DNA of 5,284 nt from the NCBI GenBank assembly GCA_039920305.1, contig JBDSEA010000192.1, positions 1-5,284 on the forward strand. Reading direction: 5' to 3'. This DNA comes from DASRAJ01 sp039920305 (GTDB lineage Bacteria > Bacteroidota > Bacteroidia > Chitinophagales > UBA10324). Below are positions 1 through 5,284 of this stretch, piece after piece. The notes under the pieces were generated by a model, which did no database searches, had not been told where the DNA came from, and was given only the letters and a program-made list of their open reading frames with translations. Positions within the stretch are counted from its first letter, which is position 1. Each line of letters begins with the position of its first letter. A program made the position numbers and the translations under genes.

Positions 1-34
1 TGGCGCCTGCTCCGATAATTAATACGTCTGACAT
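1..34 (-). CDS. FAD/NAD(P)-binding oxidoreductase, N-terminal fragment (runs off left edge)
   Basis: Only the first 11 codons are in the window, read leftwards from the ATG at 34-32. They give MSDVLIIGAGA: a short beta strand followed at once by the start of a Rossmann dinucleotide-binding loop (GxGxxG, with GAGA visible and the last glycine beyond the edge). A protein that opens with this motif is typical of FAD-dependent oxidoreductases such as amine oxidase-like or HI0933-like flavoproteins, in which the loop binds the ADP part of FAD. The start is chosen because the motif follows directly; an in-frame stop lies upstream at 100-98. No Shine-Dalgarno sequence is seen. The substrate and subfamily cannot be told. 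The gene is divergent from the NYN gene at 244. The call rests on very few residues, so the broad class is likely but not certain. Confidence 0.6.
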   Translation of the reverse strand, partial: MSDVLIIGAGA

Positions 35-46
35 TTGGAAGAAAAT

Positions 47-54
47 CAAAAGTA
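47..54 (-). promoter_or_regulatory. Candidate Bacteroidota -7 promoter element for the left-edge oxidoreductase
   Basis: The minus strand reads TACTTTTG here, an exact match to the Bacteroidota -7 consensus TAnnTTTG, 12 bases upstream of the oxidoreductase ATG. I could not find a convincing -33 TTTG at the usual distance, and the implied leader would be only a few bases long. An 8-base match with four fixed T positions is easily met by chance in AT-rich DNA, so this stays tentative. Confidence 0.3.
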
Positions 55-243
55 AGGTTTTGCCATACGAAGATGATTTTGAAAGAAGATCGTTATATCA
101 TGAAAAGAATCATTCAATTATGCTTTAAGGTATTATTTACCAGTATATGAAAGAAAGGGATTAGCAGTGCAGCGCATTTTGTTTGCTTTATGCAACTTTG
201 CAAAATCAACAATGATTTAATACACTATCCAAAATAAAATAAC

Positions 244-999
244 GTGAAAGAAGAAGAACGTCCATCGAAAATGGCCCTGCTCATTGATGGTGATAATGCA
301 CAATCGAGACTGATCGGTATGATAATTTCTGAAGCGTCGAAATTCGGGAAGATCACCATTCGCCGTATATACGGAGACTGGACTCAGCAGTCAATGAATA
401 AATGGAAAACCCTGCTGAATGATTACGCCATCAGCCCGATACAAAAGTTTTCATACACCACGGGCAAAAATTCTACTGATACAGCCCTTATTATTGATGC
501 GATGGATATTTTGCACGATAAGCTGGTTGATGGCTTTTGCATTGTTTCGAGTGATAGTGATTATACCGGACTTGCGAAGCGCATTCGGGAAGATGGGATT
601 TTTGTGCTGGGAATTGGTGAAAAGAAAACCCCCAAGGCTTTTGTGTCATCATGCGACAATTTTACGTTTACTGAAACACTGATGGCGGAAGAAGCCGAAG
701 AGCAGCAGATTACTACTCCGGGGAAGAAGCAGGAAATAAATCCGGTGAATACCAGAAACAGCGTTGCTAAAATTGATTTACTCATCCTTGACAAGGCGTT
801 CAACATGGTGATGAATGAAAATGAAATGGCTTATCTCGCAGAGATCGGTCTGGGATTGCGAAAGCTCGATCCCAGTTTTGACCACCGCAACTATGGTTTT
901 AAATCCCTTGCTGATTTATTCCGCTCCCTGAATGACCGCTTCGAATTAATTCCCAAGGACATCAACGGGCTTAAAGTTTATTTACTCAGAAAGAAGTAG
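244..999 (+). CDS. NYN-domain protein with C-terminal OST-HTH/LOTUS domain (probable RNase)
   Basis: The 251-residue protein is predicted to be cytoplasmic; no signal peptide or membrane segment is seen. Residues 9-145 form a NYN (LabA/DUF88, PIN-like) domain. Acidic residues expected to hold the catalytic metal are visible at LLIDGDNAQ (D15, D17), TDTALIIDAMD (D79, D86) and SSDSDY (D104, D106), and GEKKTPKAF (125-133) is a family hallmark. Residues 146-170 are a polar linker. Residues 175-250 match the OST-HTH/LOTUS domain, with DPSFDHRNYGFKSLADLF as its most recognisable stretch. NYN domains are known or predicted RNA endonucleases, and LOTUS domains bind RNA, so RNA cleavage or processing is inferred; the target is unknown. 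The start is GTG, the first possible start after the in-frame stop at 235-237; no clear Shine-Dalgarno is seen. A shorter ATG start at 271 would leave only one residue before the first beta strand, so GTG is preferred. The gene converges on the next one with 24 bp between. Confidence 0.88.
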   Translation: MKEEERPSKMALLIDGDNAQSRLIGMIISEASKFGKITIRRIYGDWTQQSMNKWKTLLNDYAISPIQKFSYTTGKNSTDTALIIDAMDILHDKLVDGFCIVSSDSDYTGLAKRIREDGIFVLGIGEKKTPKAFVSSCDNFTFTETLMAEEAEEQQITTPGKKQEINPVNTRNSVAKIDLLILDKAFNMVMNENEMAYLAEIGLGLRKLDPSFDHRNYGFKSLADLFRSLNDRFELIPKDINGLKVYLLRKK

Positions 1000-1023
1000 T
1001 AAATAGATATGCAGCGGTTATTA

Positions 1024-2805
1024 TTATTTGCAGATTGTCAACAAATGATTCAGGCAGCGAGAATTAGTTTTTACAGTCACCAGATATACACCCTGTGAAA
1101 ACTTTTGATCAAGTGCAATATCTTTAATCAGCCTGCCATTGAAGCCTGAAAATGCTTTAGCAAAATAAATTTGACCGGATAAACTTTGAATAGAAATGAT
1201 TACTTCAAAATTTTCATTTGATGAAAGCGTCATTGTTATTCTAAACTCATCATCAGCGGGATTGGGGAACAGAGAAAAGGAATCACCTGAATAATTATCA
1301 TTTGTGCCGACACCAAATTCATCAGTATACCCGTTGCAGTTATCGTCAATTCCATTACCGGGTATTTCCAGCATGGCAGGATTAACAAACGGATCAGTGT
1401 CATCACAATCAGTACTGTCAGCAACAAAACCTGAAGGCGCAACGCATAAAAGAGTTCCTGCATCATAAGTATCACCATAGCTGTCACCATCATCATCCGG
1501 GTAAAAGAGCAGAAGGCCGGAGCATAGCTTGACTACCCAATAATCATATTGTCCCTTATTACCTGTAACATCATCATCATTCGATTTCGTATAGCCGGCA
1601 ACGATGTAGCCATCATTGGTTGCAGGCTTTACTGAGAAAGCGCTTTCAGTCTTAGTTCCGCCATAACATTGCTGCCAGTGCAGGCCTCCCATAGAATCGA
1701 GATTGAAAAGCCAGAAATCACCGAGCCCGTGATTCCCTGAAACATCACCATTACTGGCCGAAGCGATACCTGCCACGATAAACTCATTGCTGTTTCTTTG
1801 ATATAGAGAATTTCCTCCGTCTGCATGATCACTTCCAAAACAGTTTTCCCACAGAAGCATGCCAGCAGTATCTAACCGGAGCACCCAGCAATCTCCAAGC
1901 CCATGATTCCCTGTAACATCCCCATCCGATGAATACGAAATACCCGTGATCAAAAAGCCACCCTCATTTAATTCAATAATTGCATTCCCCTGTTCGGCAA
2001 GACTGCCGCCATATGATTTCTCCCACACTAACATCCCTGCCGAATCAGTCTTTACTACCCAAACATCCCCCCCACCAAAACTGGCTGTAACATCACCATC
2101 AGTACTGTAAGTAGTACCTGCAAGAATATACCCACCATCAGAAGTATGAACAGCAGAATAAACAAGATCAGTATCTGAACCACCATAACTATGCTGCCAT
2201 AACAAATCCCCTGCGCTGTTGAGAGAGATAAGCCAGTAATCATAGCCGCCGCTATTTGAAGTAAGGTCACCATCAGATGATGACGAATAGGCACCAAGAA
2301 TAAAATTACCATTGTTCATTTCAGCAATGGAGGTGCATCTTTCATTCTCGCTGCCTCCAAGTGCTTTCTGCCATAGTTTTTCACCGTTGGGATCCAGCTT
2401 GACTATCCATACATCTTCCTTACCATGGTTATTAAGTATGTCACCATCAACCGAACTGGTATATCCGGCAACAATATATCCTCCGTCCGCAGTCTGATGT
2501 ATGCTGCTTGCAGCATCGGTGGCATATCCACCAAGTGAGGTTTCCCACACCAGAGAGTCGTCAGGAGACAGCTTTACAACCCAGAAATCCTTACTAAGAT
2601 GGTTGCCTGTTACATCCCCATTATGGGATCCGCTGAAACCTGCTACAACATATCCGCCATCGGTAGTTTGCTGAACTGAAGAGGCCTCATCATAATATGA
2701 ACCTCCAAGCGTTTTACCCCACCCAAATGTGGGAGAAACCTGGGCTCTGAGCGACTTTGAAAAATAGCATATACCCAGCAGTAAAAGGATGTAATGGATT
2801 TTCAT
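1024..2805 (-). CDS. Secreted repeat protein with MopE-like metal-binding segment and type IX sorting domain
   Basis: The 593-residue protein begins with a signal peptide: MKIHY, a hydrophobic core ILLLLGICYF, and a probable cut after SLRA-21, leaving Q22 as the mature N-terminus. Residues 29-434 are seven tandem units of exactly 58 residues (see repeat entry). Residues 434-496 resemble the MopE-type putative metal-binding motif: DDDGDSYG (437-444), C454, DCDDTD (466-471), and IDDNCNGYTDE with C490. The first Cys of the common ECNGxDxxC form is missing (IPGNG instead). After a short linker, FPNPA (513-517) opens a roughly 80-residue Por/type IX sorting domain with GVYLVTV near its end. Proteins of this design cross the outer membrane through the type IX system and are released or attached to the surface; the sorting domain is normally cut off. 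No catalytic domain is seen. Adhesion, display or calcium-stabilised scaffolding are possible roles, but the function is unknown. The ATG lacks a clear Shine-Dalgarno. Confidence 0.9.
   Translation of the reverse strand: MKIHYILLLLGICYFSKSLRAQVSPTFGWGKTLGGSYYDEASSVQQTTDGGYVVAGFSGSHNGDVTGNHLSKDFWVVKLSPDDSLVWETSLGGYATDAASSIHQTADGGYIVAGYTSSVDGDILNNHGKEDVWIVKLDPNGEKLWQKALGGSENERCTSIAEMNNGNFILGAYSSSSDGDLTSNSGGYDYWLISLNSAGDLLWQHSYGGSDTDLVYSAVHTSDGGYILAGTTYSTDGDVTASFGGGDVWVVKTDSAGMLVWEKSYGGSLAEQGNAIIELNEGGFLITGISYSSDGDVTGNHGLGDCWVLRLDTAGMLLWENCFGSDHADGGNSLYQRNSNEFIVAGIASASNGDVSGNHGLGDFWLFNLDSMGGLHWQQCYGGTKTESAFSVKPATNDGYIVAGYTKSNDDDVTGNKGQYDYWVVKLCSGLLLFYPDDDGDSYGDTYDAGTLLCVAPSGFVADSTDCDDTDPFVNPAMLEIPGNGIDDNCNGYTDEFGVGTNDNYSGDSFSLFPNPADDEFRITMTLSSNENFEVIISIQSLSGQIYFAKAFSGFNGRLIKDIALDQKFSQGVYLVTVKTNSRCLNHLLTICK
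1504..2721 (-). repeat. Seven tandem coding repeats of exactly 174 bp (58 residues)
   Basis: Tryptophans opening each unit fall at protein residues 29, 87, 145, 203, 261, 319 and 377, a spacing of 58 every time with no insertion or deletion. Within a unit the conserved positions are W1, GG at 6-7 (LGGS or YGGS), DGGY at 21-24, G28, DGDV around 34-37, D45, W47 and K50. Units 3 and 6 have drifted at DGGY (NGNF and SNEF), and unit 7 has DDDV in place of DGDV. Units 5 and 6 share nearly identical GDV(T/S)GNHGLGD segments. At DNA level the units are clearly related but not identical. Seven units of this size with beta-strand-like patterns suggest a closed seven-bladed propeller; that is inference. 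The DGD and nearby Asn/Asp residues could bind calcium. Confidence 0.9.
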
Positions 2806-2938
2806 GAAGTTATATTTAAGTGAAAGTTAGCAATCATATGAAAACTAAAAAATAAAAAATAAAAATGACTGTTTCTTCTTACCCTGACATTGATTATTTA
2901 GACTTTACAATATGTCCCGGGGTTTCAACTTAATATAT

Positions 2939-2946
2939 TATCTTTG
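2939..2946 (+). promoter_or_regulatory. Bacteroidota -7 promoter element of the cold-shock gene
   Basis: TATCTTTG is an exact match to TAnnTTTG and is followed by GCGCC. It lies 28 bases upstream of the cold-shock protein ATG, so transcription would begin near 2951-2954 and give a leader of roughly 20-25 bases. The expected -33 TTTG at about 19-20 bases further upstream is not present; GGTTTC at 2921 is too close. The match, its position in a divergent gap and the highly expressed type of gene downstream support the call. Confidence 0.55.
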
Positions 2947-2974
2947 CGCCATTAATTTTCTTAAAACAATAACA

Positions 2975-3169
2975 ATGAAAAAAGGTAAAGTAAAATTTTT
3001 CAACAACTCCAAAGGATTTGGTTTCATTCAAGACAACGAAACAGGTCAGGACATTTTCGTTCACGTATCCGGGTTAAAGGATAACATTCGTGAGGGAGAT
3101 GAAGTGATGTTCGATGTTACAGAAGGTAAAAAAGGTTTAAATGCAGTGGGTGTAAAACTCGCTTCCTAA
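2975..3169 (+). CDS. Cold-shock protein (CspA family)
   Basis: This 64-residue protein is a single cold-shock domain, a five-stranded OB-fold that binds single-stranded RNA and DNA and acts as an RNA chaperone, melting mRNA structure at low temperature or in fast growth. It starts MKKGKVKFFNNSKGFGFI. The RNP1 motif KGFGFI (13-18) and RNP2 motif DIFVH (26-30) are intact, with the aromatic residues F15, F17, F28 and H30 that stack on bases; the length is close to the 65-70 usual in the family. The reading frame stays open upstream to 2912, but that extension (FNLIYYLCAINF and so on) is not family-like and would overlap the promoter, so the ATG at 2975 is chosen. The leader is A-rich with no Shine-Dalgarno, as is common in Bacteroidota. 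A strong terminator follows 23 bp after the stop. Function is certain at family level; whether it is induced by cold cannot be seen. Confidence 0.95.
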   Translation: MKKGKVKFFNNSKGFGFIQDNETGQDIFVHVSGLKDNIREGDEVMFDVTEGKKGLNAVGVKLAS

Positions 3170-3192
3170 TAACATTACCATTCTGCAAACCT

Positions 3193-3226
3193 ATCCGCTC
3201 CCGAAAACCAGGAGCGGATTTTTTTT
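3193..3226 (+). terminator. Rho-independent terminator after the cold-shock gene
   Basis: A perfect 9-bp stem, ATCCGCTCC (3193-3201) with GGAGCGGAT (3211-3219), encloses a 9-base loop and runs straight into eight T residues (3219-3226). It begins 23 bp after the cold-shock stop codon. This is a textbook intrinsic terminator and separates the cold-shock transcript from the helicase gene 150 bp further on, apart from possible read-through. Confidence 0.92.
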
Positions 3227-3376
3227 GAGGGAAGGAATGAGCAATTCAGCAAAACTTTATTTTTTATTATTTGTGTGACTTTTCACTTTCCGGTGGAAGG
3301 AATGCAAGGCTGCATTTATGTTTCCATACACTATGTTCCCCATTCACAATTCAGTATCCACCCCTGACTATTTATT

Positions 3377-4585
3377 TTGAACTTTCCGGACTTTAAATTC
3401 GCACCGCCTCTAAATGAGGGTCTTGAAGCCATGGGCTTCAATATTCCAACCCCGATCCAGGAACAGGTTATTCCAATTATTATGGACAGCCGTGATCTTA
3501 TTGCCTGCGCACAAACAGGTACCGGAAAAACTGCAGCCTATCTTCTTCCGCTTCTCCATCACATTTCGCAGAATAAAATACCGCATACCGCAGCGCTTAT
3601 CATAGCCCCTACCCGTGAGCTTGCCCAGCAGATTGATCAGGCATTCCAGGGATTTGCCTACTTTACCCATGCGAGCTCAATTGCAGTATATGGCGGAAGC
3701 GATGGGGCAATGTTTGACCGGGAGAAAAAAGCACTGAAGGAAGGATGCTCCGTAGTTATTGCTACTCCCGGCAGGTTGCTTAGCCATTTGAATATGGGCA
3801 GCCAGCGTTTTGATCAGCTGGAATTTCTGATTTTGGATGAGGCAGACAAAATGCTGGACATGGGTTTCTTTGATGACATCATGCGCATCATTGGCAACTT
3901 GCCGGCAAAAAGGCAGAACCTGCTTTTCAGCGCTACAATGCCGCCGAAAATGAGGGACCTGGCGAAAAAAATTCTTCATAACCCTGCAGAAATAAACATT
4001 GCACTCAGTAAGCCAGCTGAGGGTATATTGCAGGGAGCATATCTTGTTCATAATGAGCAGAAAGTGCCCTTGCTTAAAATATTACTGAAGGGAAAAACCC
4101 TTTCCACGGTGCTGATTTTTGCCTCCACTAAATCAGGAGTTAAAACTCTGGATCGTGAATTAAGGCAATTGAAATTTTCTGTTGGAGCCATACACAGTGA
4201 TCTCGAACAGGATGAGCGTGAGCGTGTGTTGCTCAGCTTCCGTAATCGCAGCACTCAGATACTGGTAGCAACAGACATTCTATCCCGTGGTATTGACATT
4301 GAAAACATAGGACTTGTAGTAAATTACGATGTTCCCAACGATGCTGAAGATTATGTTCATCGCGTAGGCAGAACAGCGCGTGCTGAAACCACGGGGGTGG
4401 CGCTAACACTGGTAAATCCAGATGATCAGTACCGTCTTGCACAAATTGAAACATTGATCGGGCGTACCATTCCAAGGATCGCTATCCCGCCTGAAATAGG
4501 CGTAAGCCCGCCATGGAATCCCAGGCAACAGCCACGGTGGGGATGGGGTACGAAAAAGAATACGAAAGGATCCAAACGCCGGTAA
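3377..4585 (+). CDS. DEAD-box ATP-dependent RNA helicase (RhlE-like)
   Basis: The 402-residue protein has both RecA-like domains and all the usual motifs: Q motif with upstream F3/F6 and GFNIPTPIQ (20-28), motif I AQTGTGKT (45-52), Ia PTRELA (78-83), GG (106-107), Ib TPGR (130-133), II DEAD (154-157), III SAT (185-187), IV VLIFAST (245-251), V ATDILSRGID (298-307), VI YVHRVGRTAR (326-335). It should unwind short RNA duplexes with ATP, for example in ribosome assembly, mRNA turnover or cold adaptation. The compact core plus a short basic tail (KKNTKGSKRR) fits the RhlE-like group. The start is taken as TTG at 3377: an in-frame stop lies at 3365-3367, and the first ATG (residue 19) would remove the N-terminal part of the Q motif. 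No Shine-Dalgarno or clear promoter is seen. It follows the cold-shock gene on the same strand, 207 bp away beyond a terminator, and converges with the coiled-coil gene on the right. Confidence 0.95.
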   Translation: MNFPDFKFAPPLNEGLEAMGFNIPTPIQEQVIPIIMDSRDLIACAQTGTGKTAAYLLPLLHHISQNKIPHTAALIIAPTRELAQQIDQAFQGFAYFTHASSIAVYGGSDGAMFDREKKALKEGCSVVIATPGRLLSHLNMGSQRFDQLEFLILDEADKMLDMGFFDDIMRIIGNLPAKRQNLLFSATMPPKMRDLAKKILHNPAEINIALSKPAEGILQGAYLVHNEQKVPLLKILLKGKTLSTVLIFASTKSGVKTLDRELRQLKFSVGAIHSDLEQDERERVLLSFRNRSTQILVATDILSRGIDIENIGLVVNYDVPNDAEDYVHRVGRTARAETTGVALTLVNPDDQYRLAQIETLIGRTIPRIAIPPEIGVSPPWNPRQQPRWGWGTKKNTKGSKRR

Positions 4586-4669
4586 GCCTTGCAACAATTG
4601 TGAATGAGATCGTGAAGCAACTGTAATGGGCAGCATCCGTGCACCCCGTATTTTTAATATACGAAGAAA

Positions 4670-5284
4670 CTATTTCAATTCCAGTTTCTGCCCTCCAAGT
4701 AAATAACCATCCTGATAAATATTCACTGTGTAAACTCCCTTATTATAGGGCGTAGGTTGTGACCAGTATGAGCAGGTATTAACAGCCTTGTTCTCATAAT
4801 TTGCAGTGACCGGCATGGAGTACTGAATCGGGGAGCCGTCCCTTGCATTATTAATTACACCGGAGCCCGCAGTTCCAGCATTCAGTGTAATCTGCTCAGG
4901 GTTTATAATGCGCACGTAAAATGTTTTCTCACCGGCCTCTGCCACCGGATTTTCTGGTATGGTCCAGCAAATCCGGATCTTCTCAAGTTTCTTAGAGTTA
5001 TCTGTTTCATCTTCCTTGCCGCTTGATTTAATCCGCACTCCTGCAACATTGATGGATGTAGGTATTAGCAGTGATGCCAGGGAGACCTTCCGTGAGAGAT
5101 TTGTATTGATATTTTCCAGCTCTGAATTGGTATTAATCTGAGATGCGAGTGATTGACCCAGCGAATTATTTTTATTGATAGCAATGTTGAGCTGACCCTT
5201 TAAAACCGAGATCTGATTTTGAAGGTCACTAACAATATCATTCATCCCGGCAACCTGCTTATCAAATTCAGCACGTGCTACCTT
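4670..5284 (-). CDS. Coiled-coil protein with conserved C-terminal beta-rich domain, N-terminus beyond right edge
   Basis: The frame stays open to the window edge, so the true start is outside; 204 residues are visible. The ATG at 5245 lies inside a coiled coil and is probably not the start. Counting from that Met, core positions 1, 5, 8, 12, 15, 19, 22, 26, 29, 33, 36, 40, 43, 47 and 50 follow an unbroken 4-3 heptad spacing (M, V, L, I, L, L, A, N, L, L, Q, N, L, N, L), and V and F at -2 and -6 extend it upstream. A linker with charged KSSGKEDETDNSKK (73-86) follows, then a beta-rich domain of about 105 residues: KIRICWTIPENPVAEAGEK, FYVRIINPE, YWSQ, and the end GVYTVNIYQDGYLLGGQKLELK. From memory this resembles a Bacteroidota family of unknown function, often anchored by an N-terminal membrane helix; that part is not visible here. 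No enzymatic motif is seen. It may be a periplasmic or envelope structural protein (inference). Confidence 0.75.
   Translation of the reverse strand, partial: KVARAEFDKQVAGMNDIVSDLQNQISVLKGQLNIAINKNNSLGQSLASQINTNSELENINTNLSRKVSLASLLIPTSINVAGVRIKSSGKEDETDNSKKLEKIRICWTIPENPVAEAGEKTFYVRIINPEQITLNAGTAGSGVINNARDGSPIQYSMPVTANYENKAVNTCSYWSQPTPYNKGVYTVNIYQDGYLLGGQKLELK

Noticed and set aside
73..150. 25-residue plus-strand reading frame in the left intergenic gap
   Set aside because: Very short, no ribosome binding site, no recognisable motif; expected by chance in AT-rich DNA.
193..200. CAACTTTG as a -7 promoter element for the NYN gene
   Set aside because: It misses the first consensus base, and the nearest TTTG upstream is only about 11 bases away, too close for a -33 element.
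1504..2721. Regular 174-bp repeats as a CRISPR or non-coding satellite array
   Set aside because: The periodicity lies entirely within one open frame and is conserved at protein level, with diverged DNA and no short identical repeats separated by unique spacers.
2767..2805. Cys13 in the signal peptide of the secreted protein as a lipoprotein lipobox
   Set aside because: The residue before Cys is Ile (LLGIC), whereas signal peptidase II needs Gly, Ala or Ser there; a normal cut after SLRA fits better with a type IX secreted protein.
2912..2974. Upstream extension of the cold-shock reading frame by 21 residues
   Set aside because: The extra residues are unlike the family, the family length fits the ATG at 2975, and the extension overlaps the promoter element at 2939-2946.
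3677..4051. 124-residue minus-strand frame inside the helicase gene, and other long antisense frames
   Set aside because: They lie opposite a gene with all its conserved motifs, have irregular composition and no recognisable domain; they are shadows of the real coding frame.
4586..4669. Small hairpin CGTAT/ATACG at 4647-4663 as a bidirectional terminator
   Set aside because: The stem is only five weak base pairs with a seven-base loop and no T tract follows on either strand.

Overview
The window looks like chromosomal DNA from a member of the Bacteroidota. The evidence is a secreted protein with a Por/type IX secretion C-terminal sorting domain, promoters of the Bacteroidota -7 type (TAnnTTTG), genes without clear Shine-Dalgarno sequences, and a DEAD-box helicase and a coiled-coil protein that read like families common in that phylum. 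Genus or species cannot be told from the sequence. No mobile element, CRISPR array, tRNA or rRNA is visible.

Layout from left to right. At 1-34 (minus strand) lie the first 11 codons of an FAD/NAD(P)-binding oxidoreductase that runs off the left edge. After a 209-bp gap, 244-999 (plus) encodes a NYN-domain protein with a C-terminal OST-HTH/LOTUS domain, a probable RNA-processing enzyme. Converging on it with only 24 bp between is 1024-2805 (minus), a 593-residue secreted protein. It has a signal peptide, seven tandem repeats of exactly 58 residues (probably a seven-bladed beta-propeller), a MopE-like acidic metal-binding segment and a type IX sorting domain. The divergent 169-bp gap holds a good promoter for a 64-residue cold-shock protein (2975-3169, plus), which ends at a strong intrinsic terminator (3193-3226). 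Next is a 402-residue DEAD-box RNA helicase (3377-4585, plus) that probably starts at TTG. Converging on it from the right edge is a partial coiled-coil protein (4670-5284, minus) with a C-terminal beta-rich domain.

Three plus-strand genes (NYN-LOTUS, cold-shock protein, DEAD-box helicase) concern RNA. The last two are neighbours on the same strand and belong to families that cooperate in unfolding mRNA at low temperature. They are separated by a terminator, so any joint expression would need read-through or parallel regulation. The NYN gene is separated from them by an opposite-strand gene, so an operon is excluded. I found no clear sign of an undescribed system. The most unusual items are the perfectly spaced 7 x 58 repeat architecture, the non-ATG starts, and an alternative-frame tail at the end of the helicase gene.
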